Of a DNA stretch of 64,000 nucleotides, positions 1-9,665 are shown piece by piece. The position numbers were made by a program, and so were the translations under genes. Origin of the DNA: Streptosporangiaceae bacterium (GTDB lineage Bacteria; Actinomycetota; Actinomycetes; Streptosporangiales; Streptosporangiaceae); contig JAOPYK010000098.1 in assembly GCA_025964695.1 (NCBI GenBank), forward strand, positions 62,001-126,000. The letters run 5' to 3'. The first letter of the stretch is position 1. Each line of letters begins with the position of its first letter. The notes beneath the pieces are model-generated. The model did no database searches. It was not told where the DNA came from and saw only the letters and a program-made list of their open reading frames with translations.

Positions 1-156
1 GCCCAGGCCCACGGCGAGGCCCAGGGCCACAGCCAGGCCCAGCCCCAGGCCCAGGCCCAGGCCCAGGCGCACGGTCAGGGCCAGGAAGCCGTCGATGACG
101 CGAAGGACAAGGTCGGCGACGCCGTCGACAAGATGAGGAAGATGTTCGGCAAGTAA
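1..156 (+). CDS. C-terminal fragment of Ala/Gln-rich low-complexity protein
   Basis: An open frame enters from the window edge and ends at TAA (154-156), giving the last 51 residues. The first 28 residues alternate Gln with Ala, Gly and His, encoded by near-perfect repeats of a gcccag hexamer. The tail, EAVDDAKDKVGDAVDKM, is a charged amphipathic helix followed by a basic end. No domain is recognised and the function is unknown. The hexamer repeat means length is likely to vary between strains. A perfect hairpin follows 15 bases after the stop, which supports this as a real gene end. Confidence 0.6.
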   Translation, partial: AQAHGEAQGHSQAQPQAQAQAQAHGQGQEAVDDAKDKVGDAVDKMRKMFGK

Positions 157-171
157 GCCGGGCCGCTTGGG

Positions 172-201
172 GGCCGGTGGCGCGACGTCGCGCCACCGGC
201 C
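172..201. terminator. Perfect 30-bp palindrome, bidirectional terminator
   Basis: A 15-bp arm (GGCCGGTGGCGCGAC) is followed directly by its exact reverse complement. It sits between the stop codons of two convergent genes, the fragment at 1-156 and sdaA. There is no U-tract, which is common for actinobacterial hairpin terminators. The sdaA stop codon is one base away. Confidence 0.75.
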
Positions 202-202
202 G

Positions 203-1582
203 TCAGCACTCGATGACGTTGACGGCGAGGCCGCCGCGGCTGGTCTCCTTGTACTTGTCGAGCATGTCGCGGCCGGTGTCGCGCATCGTCTTGATCGCCT
301 TGTCGAGTGAGACGAAATGCCGTCCGTCGCCGCGCAGGGCGATCCGGGCCGCGCCGATCGCCTTGATCGAGCCGACCGCGTTGCGTTCGATGCAGGGCAC
401 CTGCACCAGGCCGCCCACCGGGTCGCAGGTCAGGCCCAGGTTGTGCTCGATGCCGATCTCGGCGGCGTTCTCCACCTGCTCCGGGGTGCCGCCCATGATC
501 TCGGTGAGGCCGGCCGCCGCCATCGAGCAGGCGGAGCCGACCTCGCCCTGGCAGCCCACCTCGGCGCCCGAGATGCTGGCGTTCTGCTTGAACAGCACCC
601 CGATGGCGCCGGCGGTGAGCAGGAACCTGATGACGCCGTCGTCGTCGGCCCCCGGCACGAATTTGTCGTAGTAGTGCAGCAGCGCGGGGATGATCCCGGC
701 CGCGCCGTTGGTGGGCGCGGTGACGATACGGCCACCGGCCGCGTTCTCCTCGTTGACCGCCAGCGCGAACAGCGTCACCCAGTCCATGGCGGCCAGCGGA
801 TCCTGGCCCGTCTCGGTGGTGAGCTTGCGGTAGAGCTGGTGGGCCCGGCGGCGCACTTTGAGCCCGCCGGGAAGCAGGCCCTCGCTGGCACAGCCCCGGC
901 TCACGCATTCCCGCATGACCCGCCACAGGTTCAGCAGCCCGTCCCGGATCTCCTGCTCGGACCGGCCGAACGCCTTTTCGTTCTCCAGCATCAGAGCCGA
1001 GATCGACAGCCCGGTCTTCTGGGTGAGTTCGAGCAGTTCGGCGGCCGATCCGAACGGATGGGGCAGCAGCGTGTCATCGGCCTTGATCCGGTCCGCGCCG
1101 GTGGCGTTCTCGTCGACCACGAAACCGCCGCCCACCGAGTAGTAGACCCTCGACCGCAGCTCCGTGCCGTCCGTGCCGCTCGCGGTGAAGCGCATGCCGT
1201 TGGGATGGCCGGGCAGCGACACCTTGCGCTCGAAGATCAGGTGCTCGCCGACCACGAAGGGCACCTGGGGCCCGTCCGGCCCCCAAAGCCGCAGCGTGCC
1301 GTTCTCGCGTACGGTGGCCAGCCGCCGCTCGATGGAGTCGACCTCGACGAGTTCGGGCTTGTCGCCTTCCAGGCCGAGGAACACCGCCTTGTCGCTGCCG
1401 TGACCCTTCCCTGTCAGCCCCAGCGAGCCGTACAAGATCACCTGGACGCCGGTGACGGACGGCAGCAGGCCGTCGGCGTGCAGGCCCCGGGCGAACCGGT
1501 GGGCGGCCGCCATCGGCCCGCCCGTGTGCGAACTCGACGGCCCGATACCGACCTTGAACAGATCGAAAACGCTGATCGCCAT
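203..1582 (-). CDS. sdaA: L-serine ammonia-lyase, iron-sulfur single-chain type
   Basis: Deaminates L-serine to pyruvate and ammonia in the cytosol. The 459 residues match the fused single-chain form: an N-terminal beta domain starting [20 protein letters not shown], whose GPSSSHT motif is characteristic, and a C-terminal alpha domain with [15 protein letters not shown] and the [12 protein letters not shown] segment, whose cysteines are expected to ligand the 4Fe-4S cluster. The ATG at 1582 is chosen over an in-frame upstream start because GAGGTGG lies 7 bases before it and the family begins here. It lies downstream of gcvT-gcvH-glyA on the same strand, so serine made by GlyA could feed this enzyme. 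A large dyad separates it from glyA, so it is probably transcribed or controlled separately. Confidence 0.95.
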   Translation of the reverse strand: MAISVFDLFKVGIGPSSSHTGGPMAAAHRFARGLHADGLLPSVTGVQVILYGSLGLTGKGHGSDKAVFLGLEGDKPELVEVDSIERRLATVRENGTLRLWGPDGPQVPFVVGEHLIFERKVSLPGHPNGMRFTASGTDGTELRSRVYYSVGGGFVVDENATGADRIKADDTLLPHPFGSAAELLELTQKTGLSISALMLENEKAFGRSEQEIRDGLLNLWRVMRECVSRGCASEGLLPGGLKVRRRAHQLYRKLTTETGQDPLAAMDWVTLFALAVNEENAAGGRIVTAPTNGAAGIIPALLHYYDKFVPGADDDGVIRFLLTAGAIGVLFKQNASISGAEVGCQGEVGSACSMAAAGLTEIMGGTPEQVENAAEIGIEHNLGLTCDPVGGLVQVPCIERNAVGSIKAIGAARIALRGDGRHFVSLDKAIKTMRDTGRDMLDKYKETSRGGLAVNVIEC

Positions 1583-1612
1583 GAAGCCACCTCGTTGTAG
1601 CGGCGACCCTCG

Positions 1613-1659
1613 ACCGCCGTGATCATGTGATCGATGATCGACCACATGATCACGGCGGT
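1613..1659. terminator. 47-bp nested dyad between glyA and sdaA
   Basis: Seventeen-base arms (1613-1629 and 1643-1659) are exactly complementary. They enclose an inner palindrome TCGATGATCGA centred at 1636, with one mismatched pair (1630/1642) between the two. Folded, it gives a stem of over 20 bp. It lies just past the glyA stop and 31 bases before the sdaA start. It could terminate the glyA transcript, attenuate sdaA, or be an operator. There is no U-tract on either strand. Confidence 0.65.
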
Positions 1660-1674
1660 GGGGGAAAGGGTGGG

Positions 1675-2934
1675 TCAGAGGTCGGGGTAGAGCGGGTGGG
1701 CGTCGGCCAGGGCCGTCACCCTGGCCTTCAGCGCCACCGCGTCATAGGACGGCTGTAGCGCCAAGGCCAGGATGTCGGCCACCTCCACGAAGTCGGCGGC
1801 CTGGAAGCCCCGGGTGGCCAGCGCGGGCGTGCCCACGCGCAGGCCCGAGGTCACCATCGGCGGACGCGGGTCGTTCGGGACCGCGTTGCGGTTCACCGTG
1901 ATGCCGATCTCGTGCAGCCGGTCCTCAGCGTCACGCCCGGTGAGCTCGGAGTCGACCAGGTCCACCAGTACCAGGTGCACATCCGTGCCCCCGGTCAGCA
2001 CCGTCACCCCGGCCTTGGTGGAGTCCTCCTCCAGCAGCCGGGCTGCGATGAGCCGCGCGCCCTCGATGGTGCGGGCCTGCCGCTCGCGGAACTCCTCCGA
2101 GTCGGCGATCTTGAGGGCCACGGCCTTGGCCGCGATCACGTGCTCCAGGGGACCGCCCTGCATGCCCGGGAAGACGGCCGAGTTGATCTTCTTCGCGTAC
2201 TTCTCACGAGACAGGATCAGTCCGCCGCGCGGGCCGCCCAGCGTCTTGTGCGTCGTCGTGGTGACGATGTCGGCGTACGGCACGGGCGAGGGGTGCAGCC
2301 CCGCCGCGACCAGACCGGCGAAGTGCGCCATGTCGACCATGAGCAGCGCGCCGACCGAGTCCGCGATCTCCTGGAAGGCCGCGAAGTCGAGCTGCCGCGG
2401 ATAGGCCGACCAGCCCGCCACGATCATCTTCGGCCGGTGCTCGGCCGCCAGGGTGGCGACCTCGTCCATGTCCACCAGGCCGTCCTCCGCGCGCACATGG
2501 TAGGGCACCACGTTGAGCGTCTTGCCGGAGTAGTTGAGCCGCATGCCGTGCGTCAGGTGACCGCCGTGCGCCAGGTCGAGGCCCAGGATCGTGTCGCCGT
2601 GCTGCAGGAGCGCGAAGTAGACCGCGGTGTTGGCCTGCGCGCCCGAGTGCGGCTGCACGTTGGCGTGCTCGGCCCCGAACAGGGACTTGGCCCGGTCGAT
2701 GGCCAGCTGCTCGGTGACGTCGACGTACTCGCAGCCACCGTAGTAGCGGCGGCCCGGGTAGCCCTCGGCGTACTTGTTGGTCAGCACCGAGCCCTGCGCC
2801 TCGAGCACCGAGACCGGGGCGAAGTTCTCTGACGCGATCATCTCGAGGGTGTGCTGCTGACGGCCCAGTTCGGCCGCCACCGCCGCGGCGACCTCCGGGT
2901 CGACCTCGGCCAATGACCGGAACATGCTGCTCAT
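1675..2934 (-). CDS. glyA: Serine hydroxymethyltransferase
   Basis: A PLP enzyme interconverting serine plus tetrahydrofolate with glycine plus 5,10-methylene-tetrahydrofolate. It has 419 residues, normal for the family. Visible signatures are [19 protein letters not shown] near residue 35, the [13 protein letters not shown] substrate loop, [27 protein letters not shown] and the PLP-lysine segment [14 protein letters not shown]. The start lies 5 bases after the gcvH stop, so the two are co-transcribed. In this operon it would work beside the glycine cleavage proteins to balance glycine, serine and C1 units. The next gene on the strand is sdaA, which consumes serine. Confidence 0.97.
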   Translation of the reverse strand: MSSMFRSLAEVDPEVAAAVAAELGRQQHTLEMIASENFAPVSVLEAQGSVLTNKYAEGYPGRRYYGGCEYVDVTEQLAIDRAKSLFGAEHANVQPHSGAQANTAVYFALLQHGDTILGLDLAHGGHLTHGMRLNYSGKTLNVVPYHVRAEDGLVDMDEVATLAAEHRPKMIVAGWSAYPRQLDFAAFQEIADSVGALLMVDMAHFAGLVAAGLHPSPVPYADIVTTTTHKTLGGPRGGLILSREKYAKKINSAVFPGMQGGPLEHVIAAKAVALKIADSEEFRERQARTIEGARLIAARLLEEDSTKAGVTVLTGGTDVHLVLVDLVDSELTGRDAEDRLHEIGITVNRNAVPNDPRPPMVTSGLRVGTPALATRGFQAADFVEVADILALALQPSYDAVALKARVTALADAHPLYPDL

Positions 2935-2939
2935 GGTAG

Positions 2940-3326
2940 TCAGGACTCCTCGATGAGCTTGGCGTAAGAGGTGGCGTCCAGCAGGTCGCCAGGGTCACCG
3001 TCCAGCCGGACCTTGAACAGCCAGCCCTCGCCGTACGGGTCCGTATTGATCATGGCGGGGTCCTCGGTGGCGGCGCTGTTGACCGAGGTGACCTCACCGG
3101 AGACCGGCGCGTAGACGTCGCTGACCGACTTTGTGGACTCCGCCTCACCGCATGGTTCACCGGCCTCGACGGTCGCGCCCTCGTCGGGCAGCTGTACATA
3201 GACGATGTCGCCCAGCGCGTCGGCGGCGTAGGCGGTGATCCCCACGGTGACCACTCCGCTCTCGCCGTCGAGACCGGCCACCCACTCGTGTTCCTCTGTG
3301 TATCGGAGCTGCTCGGGAATGCTCAC
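2940..3326 (-). CDS. gcvH: Glycine cleavage system H protein
   Basis: The lipoyl carrier that shuttles the aminomethyl group between the P, T and L proteins. It has 128 residues, the usual size. It opens [15 protein letters not shown], has the lipoyl-attachment region [20 protein letters not shown] with the modified Lys in ESTKS, and ends in the family-typical region with GWLFKVRL. It starts with GTG at 3326, preceded by AGGAGA at 5 bases. It lies between gcvT and glyA in a leftward operon. No gcvP (decarboxylase) or lipoate gene is in the window, so P protein must be encoded elsewhere. Confidence 0.96.
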   Translation of the reverse strand: MSIPEQLRYTEEHEWVAGLDGESGVVTVGITAYAADALGDIVYVQLPDEGATVEAGEPCGEAESTKSVSDVYAPVSGEVTSVNSAATEDPAMINTDPYGEGWLFKVRLDGDPGDLLDATSYAKLIEES

Positions 3327-3361
3327 TGTCTTCTCCTGATGAAAGTGTTTGTCGGGCGCGC

Positions 3362-4525
3362 CTACGGCGAGACGCGCTTGTAGAAGGGCAGGGGAACCAC
3401 GTCGACGGGCTCGTGCTTACCACGGATGTCGACCGCGAGATCGTCCGTGCCGGCCCCGGTGTCGAGATAAGCCATCGCGATCGGCCTGCCCAGTGTCGGC
3501 GACGGAGCGCCACTGGTCACGACACCGCACGGCGTGCCGCCCTGCTCACCTGTGGTGACCACCGAGTAGCCGTGCCGGGGGATCCGGCGGCCCTTCGCGA
3601 TCAGTCCGACGAGGGTACGCCCGGGCGGGGTCTCGGCAAGGGCCGTCAGCGCCTCCCGGCCTACGAAGTCGTCTGCCTTGTCCAATTTCACCACGCGGCC
3701 CAGACCAGCGTCATAGGGCGTGGTCTCGATGGACAGCTCGTTTCCGTACAACGGCATGCCCGCCTCCAGCCGCAGGGTGTCGCGGGCGGACAGGCCGGCC
3801 GGCCGGAGGTCGTCGCCGCCCGCCTCGATGAGCGCCCGCCACAGCGCCACGGCGTCGCCACTGGACACGAACAGCTCGAAACCGTCCTCGCCGGTGTACC
3901 CGGTGCGCCCGATGAGGGCGTCGATCCCGGCCACCTCGCCCGCGAGGATCGCGTAGTATTTCAGCTCGGCCAGCGGTGCCCGCGTGACCCTGAAGAGGAT
4001 CTCCTGGGCCTTCGGCCCCTGTACCGCGAGAAGTGCGTACGACTCGGAGCGGTCATCGACCACCACGTCGTATCCGCTGCCGTTCAGAGCGGACGACTCC
4101 GCGCCCTCGACCGCGACGCGGCGGTGGACGCGGTCGATCAGCGCCTCCCGGACGACGGCCACGTTGGAGGCGTTGGCGACCACCATGAAGGTCTCGGCGG
4201 CCAGCCGGTAGACGATCAGATCGTCCAGGACCCCGCCGGCCGCGTCGCAGATCATCGTGTACCGGGCACGGCCGACGGCCAGCGCGGACAGGTTGCCGAC
4301 CAGCGCGTAGTCGAGGGCGCGGGCGGCCTCCGGGCCGGAGACGAAGATCTCCCCCATATGGGAGATGTCGAACAGTCCGGCGCTGGTGCGGACCGCCAGA
4401 TGCTCGGCGGTCTCGCTGCCGTAGCGCAGCGGCATCAGATAACCGGCGAAGTCGACGAGATTCGCGCCGAGATCCTCGTGGATCTCATGCAGCGGCGTCC
4501 TCTTCACCTCGGGTGGCGCGGACAT
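3362..4525 (-). CDS. gcvT: Aminomethyltransferase, glycine cleavage T protein
   Basis: Transfers the methylene group from the H-protein aminomethyl-lipoate to tetrahydrofolate and releases ammonia. It has 387 residues. Recognisable segments are [31 protein letters not shown], the folate-binding region [14 protein letters not shown], and a C-terminal barrel with [10 protein letters not shown]-like geometry ([15 protein letters not shown]). The ATG at 4525 is chosen because AGAGG lies 5 bases upstream; an in-frame GTG two codons earlier is possible. It is the first gene of the leftward gcvT-gcvH-glyA operon. The upstream leader was searched for a glycine riboswitch and none was recognised. Confidence 0.96.
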   Translation of the reverse strand: MSAPPEVKRTPLHEIHEDLGANLVDFAGYLMPLRYGSETAEHLAVRTSAGLFDISHMGEIFVSGPEAARALDYALVGNLSALAVGRARYTMICDAAGGVLDDLIVYRLAAETFMVVANASNVAVVREALIDRVHRRVAVEGAESSALNGSGYDVVVDDRSESYALLAVQGPKAQEILFRVTRAPLAELKYYAILAGEVAGIDALIGRTGYTGEDGFELFVSSGDAVALWRALIEAGGDDLRPAGLSARDTLRLEAGMPLYGNELSIETTPYDAGLGRVVKLDKADDFVGREALTALAETPPGRTLVGLIAKGRRIPRHGYSVVTTGEQGGTPCGVVTSGAPSPTLGRPIAMAYLDTGAGTDDLAVDIRGKHEPVDVVPLPFYKRVSP

Positions 4526-4889
4526 CAGCACCTCTCTCGCGGGGGAATCGCGTCACTGGCCATTCACGCCGCGTAACTGGACTGTACGCTCCGTGCAGCG
4601 GTCCGCGAGCTTGAAGGTACGAACCGACCTTAAGCCGGGGACACGGTTGTACGGATCGATGGGACTGTCGGTCGGCTCCCAACCCGCCGGGACCGCGGTC
4701 GGCCCAGTGCGGCCGGCACGGCATACCCAGCGGTGGGCGTGAGCTGCGAGCTCTCGCCTTCCAGCCGGGTGGCCGACGGGCAGGTTCCCTGTTTCGAAAA
4801 CCCAATCGTCAGGCTAGCAGCGGTTCGCCTGGCGGCGGACTGCAGCTTGATCACACCTGGCGAGGCCCATCAGGTGGCGGGCCGCCTGG
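4526..4889. other. 364-bp intergenic leader upstream of gcvT
   Basis: No convincing gene is present. The region is GC-rich with several self-complementary stretches and must hold the gcv operon promoter on the minus strand. It was read for the conserved glycine aptamer core, which was not found. Control of the operon is therefore unknown. Confidence 0.5.
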
Positions 4890-5672
4890 TCACACAGGGG
4901 TGACGTAGGCGCCGGCGATGCCACCGTCGACCAGGAACTGCGAGGCGGTGATGAAGCTGGAGTCGTCGGAGGCCAGGAAGGCCACGGCCGCCGCGATCTC
5001 CTCGGGCTCGGCGAACCTCCCCACCGGGATGTGGACGAGCCTGCGGGCCGCGCGCTCGGGGTCCTTGGCGAACAACTCCCTCAGCAACGGGGTGTTCACC
5101 GGTCCCGGGCAGAGCGCATTCACCCGGATGCCCTCGCGGGCGAACTGCACGCCCAGTTCCCTGCTCATCGCGAGCACGCCGCCCTTAGAGGCCGTGTAGG
5201 AGATCTGGCTGGTCGCCGCGCCCATCACCGCCACGAAGGACGCGGTGTTGATGATCGATCCCTTCCCCTGCTCGCGCATGTACGGGAGCGCGTACTTGCA
5301 GCACAGGTAGACGCTGGTGAGGTTCACCTGCTGCACCCGCTGCCAGGCGTCCAGCCCGGTCTCCAGGATCGAGTCGTCGTCCGGCGGGGAGATGCCGGCA
5401 TTGTTGAAAGCGACGTCCACGCTGCCATAGGTGTCGTGCGCGGTCTGGTAGACCCGCTGGACGTCGCTCTCGCTGGTGACGTCGGCGTGCACGAACACCG
5501 CCCCGGAGCCCTGGACCTCGTGCGCCATCTTCGCCGAGGCCTCGCCGGCCACCTCGTCGATGTCGACACAGACGACCTTGGCGCCCTCTTCGGCGAACCG
5601 TCGTACGGTGGCCAGCCCGATTCCGCTCGCCGCTCCGGTCACCACGGCCACCCGGCCTGCCAAACGCTGCAT
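4890..5672 (-). CDS. SDR-family dehydrogenase
   Basis: A classical short-chain dehydrogenase/reductase of 260 residues. It has the NAD(P)-binding motif TGAASGIG near residue 12, then D37-type acidic residue in VVCVDID, which suggests NAD rather than NADP, NNAGIS, the catalytic Ser in INTASFVAV, and YTASK with catalytic Tyr and Lys. The C-terminal end FLVDGGIAGAY is typical. The start at 5672 is set by GGAGGT 8 bases upstream; an upstream in-frame start has no such site. It lies 65 bases downstream of the aldehyde dehydrogenase on the same strand, so it likely belongs to the amine or alcohol catabolic unit. The substrate cannot be told from sequence. Confidence 0.9.
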   Translation of the reverse strand: MQRLAGRVAVVTGAASGIGLATVRRFAEEGAKVVCVDIDEVAGEASAKMAHEVQGSGAVFVHADVTSESDVQRVYQTAHDTYGSVDVAFNNAGISPPDDDSILETGLDAWQRVQQVNLTSVYLCCKYALPYMREQGKGSIINTASFVAVMGAATSQISYTASKGGVLAMSRELGVQFAREGIRVNALCPGPVNTPLLRELFAKDPERAARRLVHIPVGRFAEPEEIAAAVAFLASDDSSFITASQFLVDGGIAGAYVTPV

Positions 5673-5737
5673 GGCGATGTACCTCCGATATGTCTGTCCG
5701 TGATCATGCGCTCTTTCGCGGATCACCGGGTAAGGGG

Positions 5738-7117
5738 TCAGTCGGTCGAGATGAAGACGTTCTTCGTCTCGGTGAAGGCGGCCAGGGCGTCCGGGCCGAG
5801 CTCGCGGCCGAATCCGGACTGCTTGAAGCCGCCGAACGGGGTCCAGTAGCGCACCGAGGAGTGGGAGTTCACCGAGAGGTTGCCGGCCTCCACGGCCCGC
5901 GACATCCGCAGCGCGCGGCCCACATCGCGGGTCCAGATCGAGCCCGACAGACCGTACGGCGTGTCATTGGCCAGCCGCACCGCATCCGCCTCGTCCTCGA
6001 ACGGCACCACGGTCACGACGGGTCCGAAGATCTCCTCATCCCAGGCCGGGCATCGCGGCGCGGTGCCGGCGAGCAGCACCGTCGGGGGGAACCAGTAGCC
6101 CGGGCCGTCCGGGACCGAACCCTGGAAGGCGATCGTCACGCCCGTTCCGTTCTCCCCCGGCGGGACGTACGACCTCACCTTCTGGCGGTGCGCAGCGCTG
6201 ATCAGCGGGCCGATCTCGGTCTTCTCGTCATAGGGGTCACCGGCCCGTACACCCAGCACCGCGGGCTCGAGCAGCTCCAGGAACCGGTCGTACGCCTGCC
6301 GCTGCACGAGGATGCGCGAGCGCGCGCAGCAGTCCTGGCCCGCGTTCTCAAAGACCGCGTACGGTGCGGACGCGGCGGCCTTCTCCAGGTCGGCATCGGC
6401 GAACACGATGTTCGAGCTCTTGCCGCCCAGTTCCAGCGTCAGCCGCTTCACCCCGGGGGCGCAGGCGGCCATGATCTCCTTGCCGACCCGGGTCGAGCCG
6501 GTGAAGACGATCTTGCGTACGTCCTCGTGCTCGACCAGCCGGCGACCCGCCACGGGACCCGTGCCGGGCAGCACCTGCAGCACGCCCTCCGGCAACCCGG
6601 CCGCCAGCGCCAGCTCGCCGACCCGCCGCGCGGTGAGCGGGGTCAGTTCGGCCGGCTTGACGATGACGGTGTTGCCCGCGGCCAGCGCGGGTGCCATGCC
6701 CCAGCCCATGATCGGCATCGGATAGTTCCAGGGCACGATCACGCCTACGACGCCCAGCGGCTCGTGGAACGTCACGTCCAGCCCGCCCGGCACCGGGATC
6801 TGCCGGCCGCTGAGCCGCTCCGGGGCGCCCGCGTAGTAGAGCACCACATCGCGTAGGTTGGCCGCCTCCCACTGGGCCTGACTCACCGGATGACCGGCGT
6901 TGGTCACCTCCAGCTCGGCGAGTTCGTCCAGGTGGTCGTCGATCTGCTGCGCGAAGGCGCGCAGCAGCCGGGCGCGGTCGCCCGGGCCGCACGCCCGCCA
7001 GGCCCCGAAGGCCCGCTTGGCCCGGTCGACCGCCGCGTCCACCTCCACGGCGCTCGCCATCGGCACCGTCTCGACGACCTCCTCGGTCGCCGGATTGATC
7101 ACATTGAACGCGCCCAC
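5738..7117 (-). CDS. NAD(P)-dependent aldehyde dehydrogenase
   Basis: Oxidises an aldehyde to a carboxylic acid. It has 459 residues with the full ALDH pattern: VIVPWNYPM, the cofactor loop FTGSTRVGKEI, the general base Glu in LELGGKSSNIVF, and the nucleophile Cys in ENAGQDCCARSRI, followed by EEIFGPV and a terminal PFGGFKQSGFGRE. The GTG start has GAGGGG 7 bases upstream. It follows a glutamine-synthetase-like gene, an arrangement resembling gamma-glutamylated amine or polyamine catabolism, where such an enzyme oxidises gamma-glutamyl-aminoaldehyde. That role is inferred from neighbours; the domain alone fits many aldehydes. Confidence 0.93.
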   Translation of the reverse strand: MGAFNVINPATEEVVETVPMASAVEVDAAVDRAKRAFGAWRACGPGDRARLLRAFAQQIDDHLDELAELEVTNAGHPVSQAQWEAANLRDVVLYYAGAPERLSGRQIPVPGGLDVTFHEPLGVVGVIVPWNYPMPIMGWGMAPALAAGNTVIVKPAELTPLTARRVGELALAAGLPEGVLQVLPGTGPVAGRRLVEHEDVRKIVFTGSTRVGKEIMAACAPGVKRLTLELGGKSSNIVFADADLEKAAASAPYAVFENAGQDCCARSRILVQRQAYDRFLELLEPAVLGVRAGDPYDEKTEIGPLISAAHRQKVRSYVPPGENGTGVTIAFQGSVPDGPGYWFPPTVLLAGTAPRCPAWDEEIFGPVVTVVPFEDEADAVRLANDTPYGLSGSIWTRDVGRALRMSRAVEAGNLSVNSHSSVRYWTPFGGFKQSGFGRELGPDALAAFTETKNVFISTD

Positions 7118-7260
7118 GGCAATCCCCTCGATGTCATCGCCCTTCCCTCCGGCGTGATGCTGCTGTCGGTCTTCTCCGGCCCGCCACCGGCCTTCTTCCG
7201 TCTGTCACCGGCACCACACCGGCACCGGCATCCGCTCCGGCCGGCTGCGGCGGGTGTTGC

Positions 7261-8619
7261 TCACAGGCGTTCGAAGCCGCGGAACAGTTCCCAGTCGGTG
7301 ATGGCCCGGTCGTAGGCCGCCAGCTCGACCCGGGCGCGGTTGGTGTAGTGCTCGACCACCTCGTCACCGAAGACCTCTTGGGCGAGGGCGCTCTCCCGCC
7401 AGCCGGCCAGCGACTCACGCAGGGTGGTCCGCAGCTGCGGGGCGTCGGAGGCGTAGGCGTTGCCGCTGAAGGCCTCGTCGAGGGGCAGCTCGTTGTCGAT
7501 GCCGTGCAGTCCGGCGGCGATCATCGCGGCCAGCGCCAGATGCGGGTTGACATCACCGCCCGGAGCGCGGTTCTCGATCCGGAGAGAGTGACCGCGCCCG
7601 ACCAGCCGGAGGGAGCAGGTGCGGTTGTCCACTCCCCACTTGATCGCCGTGGGTGCGAACGAGCCGGGCTGGAAGCGCTTGTAGGAGTTGATGTTCGGCG
7701 CGTACAGCAGGGTGAAGTGGTCCATGCAGGCCTGCTGACCGGCGATGAAGTGCTCTCCCAGCTTCGACAGGCCGTAGGGCTCGCGGCCCGCCAGCACGGC
7801 GCCGCCGTCGCCGGAGCGCAGCGACAGGTGAATGTGGCAGGAGTTGCCCTCCCGCTCGTTGGGCTTGGCCATGAAGGTGAGCGACACGCCCTCCTGGGCG
7901 GCGATCTCCTTGGAGCCGGTCTTGTAGAGCACATGGTTGTCGGCGGTGGCGAGGGCCTCGTCGTACCGGAAGGCGATCTCGTGCTGGCCGAGGTTGCACT
8001 CGCCCTTCGCCGACTCCACGTAGAGTCCGGCGCCCTCCATGCCCAGCCGGATACGGCGGAGCAACGGCTCGATCCGGCCGGTGCCCAGCAGCGAGTAGTC
8101 CACGTTGTACTGGTTGACCGGGGTGAGGTCCCGGTACGCCTTCGACCAGGCCTGTTCGTAGGAGTCGGAGTAGACGACGAACTCCAGCTCGGTGCCCGCG
8201 AAGGCGGTCAGCCCACGTTCGGAGAGCCGGGCGAGCTGGCGGCGCAGGATCTGCCGGGGCGAGGCGACGACGTCGGAGCCGTCCTCCCAGAGCAGATCGG
8301 CGAAGACCAGCGCGGTGCCCTCATGCCAGGGGATCCGGCGCAGGGTGTCCATGTCCGGGCGCATCACGAAGTCGCCGTAACCCCGCTCCCACGAGGACAT
8401 GGCGTAGCCGTCGACGGTGTTCATGTCGACGTCCACGGCGAGGAGGTAGTTGCAACCCTCGGAGCCGTGCGGAGCCACCTCTTCGAGGAAGAACCGGGCC
8501 GAGAGCCGCTTGCCCTGCAGCCGGCCCTCCATGTCGGTGATCGCGATGAGGACGGTGTCGATCGTGCCCGTCAGCACCTCGTCACGCAGCTGCTCCAGGG
8601 TGAGCCGGCCATCCGTCAT
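7261..8619 (-). CDS. Glutamine-synthetase-like gamma-glutamyl amine ligase
   Basis: A 452-residue member of the glutamine synthetase catalytic fold: ATP-dependent ligation of glutamate to an amine. Seen are GTELEFVVY, a cofactor-binding segment GECNLGQHEIAFRYD, the H-[IV]-H pattern in GNSCHIHLSL and the arginine-rich RLVGRGHSLRIENRAPGGD. The adenylylation-site Tyr of housekeeping GlnA is not evident. Position beside an aldehyde dehydrogenase and a FadR-type regulator suggests a gamma-glutamylpolyamine or ethanolamine synthetase (the GlnA3/GlnA4 group known in Streptomyces) rather than ammonia assimilation. The ATG has GAGGAGAGG upstream. A good promoter lies about 120-145 bases before it. Confidence 0.88.
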   Translation of the reverse strand: MTDGRLTLEQLRDEVLTGTIDTVLIAITDMEGRLQGKRLSARFFLEEVAPHGSEGCNYLLAVDVDMNTVDGYAMSSWERGYGDFVMRPDMDTLRRIPWHEGTALVFADLLWEDGSDVVASPRQILRRQLARLSERGLTAFAGTELEFVVYSDSYEQAWSKAYRDLTPVNQYNVDYSLLGTGRIEPLLRRIRLGMEGAGLYVESAKGECNLGQHEIAFRYDEALATADNHVLYKTGSKEIAAQEGVSLTFMAKPNEREGNSCHIHLSLRSGDGGAVLAGREPYGLSKLGEHFIAGQQACMDHFTLLYAPNINSYKRFQPGSFAPTAIKWGVDNRTCSLRLVGRGHSLRIENRAPGGDVNPHLALAAMIAAGLHGIDNELPLDEAFSGNAYASDAPQLRTTLRESLAGWRESALAQEVFGDEVVEHYTNRARVELAAYDRAITDWELFRGFERL

Positions 8620-8735
8620 GGGCGGATTCCTCTCCTCGAAAAGGTGGTGCGGACATTGTCGCGCGGACGGGCGCCGACCTCCCGGCGGCGTCCGCCCTCG
8701 CAGGCAGACGCATCCAACGGGCTAATGTCAGACCA

Positions 8736-8764
8736 TTGATAGATATATGGGTAATCGCTGTCAA
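8736..8764 (-). promoter_or_regulatory. Promoter of the glutamine-synthetase-like operon
   Basis: On the minus strand a perfect -35 TTGACA (8764-8759) is followed by 17 bases and a -10 TATCAA (8741-8736). A loose dyad CCAT-N10-ATGG (8733-8750) covers the -10, a natural site for the divergent FadR-type regulator at 8832. Confidence 0.65.
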
Positions 8765-8831
8765 GGGCCCCTGCGGACGCGAAACCGACATGTAACGTGG
8801 GCTGCCTCAGGCGCATGACGGGGAGGATCGG

Positions 8832-9587
8832 GTGGATCCCAGCGCAACGGTCGTCTCGGAGGGCCCTCCGGGCGCACCGGAACTACCCGCCTTTCTCCGG
8901 CCGGTGCGGGCCGGCAACGCCTTCGAGGAGACCGTCGAACGGCTGCTGCAGGTGATCAAGCTGGGCGCGATCGTGTACGGACAGCGGCTGCCGCCGGAGC
9001 GCGAGCTGGCCCCTCGGCTCGGCGTCAGCAGGGTCACCCTGCGAGAGGCCATCCGGGCCCTCCAGCAAGAGGGGTTCGTCGAGTCCCGGCGCGGCCGGTT
9101 CGGCGGGACCTTCGTGACCTACCGGCCACGGGCACCCCGGCGCGGCGACCTGGAACGGGTCGCGGCGGACATGGGGGACCTGCTCGCCGACGCGCTGTCG
9201 TACCGGCACGCCATCGACACCGGCGCCGCGCAGCTGCTGGCCACCAACGGGCTGAGCGAGGAGCAGGGGGCCCGGCTGCTGCGCAGTCTGGAAGAGGTCA
9301 CCCTCGCCACTCCGCACGACTACCGCCGGCTGGACGTGCGTTTCCACCTCACCATCGCCGAGCTCACCGGGTCCTCCCTGCTGGCCGAGGCGTGTGCCGA
9401 CGCGCGGATGCGGGTGACCGACCTGCTCAACGCCATTCCCGTGCTCCAGCGCAACATCGAGCACGCCGCAGTTCAGCACGCCGCGATCGTGGACGCCGTG
9501 CTGGCCGGAAATCCGGAGGCGGCCCGCCGCGCGGTCGCCGAACATCTGGAGGGAACCGGCGCCCTGCTCCGTGGTTTTCTTGCATAG
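8832..9587 (+). CDS. FadR-subfamily GntR transcriptional regulator
   Basis: A 251-residue DNA-binding repressor or activator. The N-terminal winged helix-turn-helix shows IKLGAIVYGQRLPPERELAP and LGVSRVTLREAIRALQQEG, ending in the wing RRGRFGGTFV. The C-terminal FCD helical domain (about residues 110-240) contains the conserved YRRLDVRFH and FCD-type histidines (QHAAIVDAV). The GTG start is fixed by GGGGAGG 5-6 bases upstream. It is divergent from the glutamine-synthetase-like gene with one shared control region, so it probably regulates that operon and itself in response to an acid or amine intermediate. Confidence 0.93.
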   Translation: MDPSATVVSEGPPGAPELPAFLRPVRAGNAFEETVERLLQVIKLGAIVYGQRLPPERELAPRLGVSRVTLREAIRALQQEGFVESRRGRFGGTFVTYRPRAPRRGDLERVAADMGDLLADALSYRHAIDTGAAQLLATNGLSEEQGARLLRSLEEVTLATPHDYRRLDVRFHLTIAELTGSSLLAEACADARMRVTDLLNAIPVLQRNIEHAAVQHAAIVDAVLAGNPEAARRAVAEHLEGTGALLRGFLA

Positions 9588-9665
9588 TCACCGGTTTACG
9601 GGTATCACAGCGCCGATCACATACGCTGGGCCGCGAGTACCGAGCGATCACGGAGGACGCGGGGA

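Noticed and set aside
4526-4889. Glycine riboswitch before the gcv operon
   Set aside because: The conserved GCCGAAGGnGCAA and CTCTCAGG-type core elements were not found on the minus strand.
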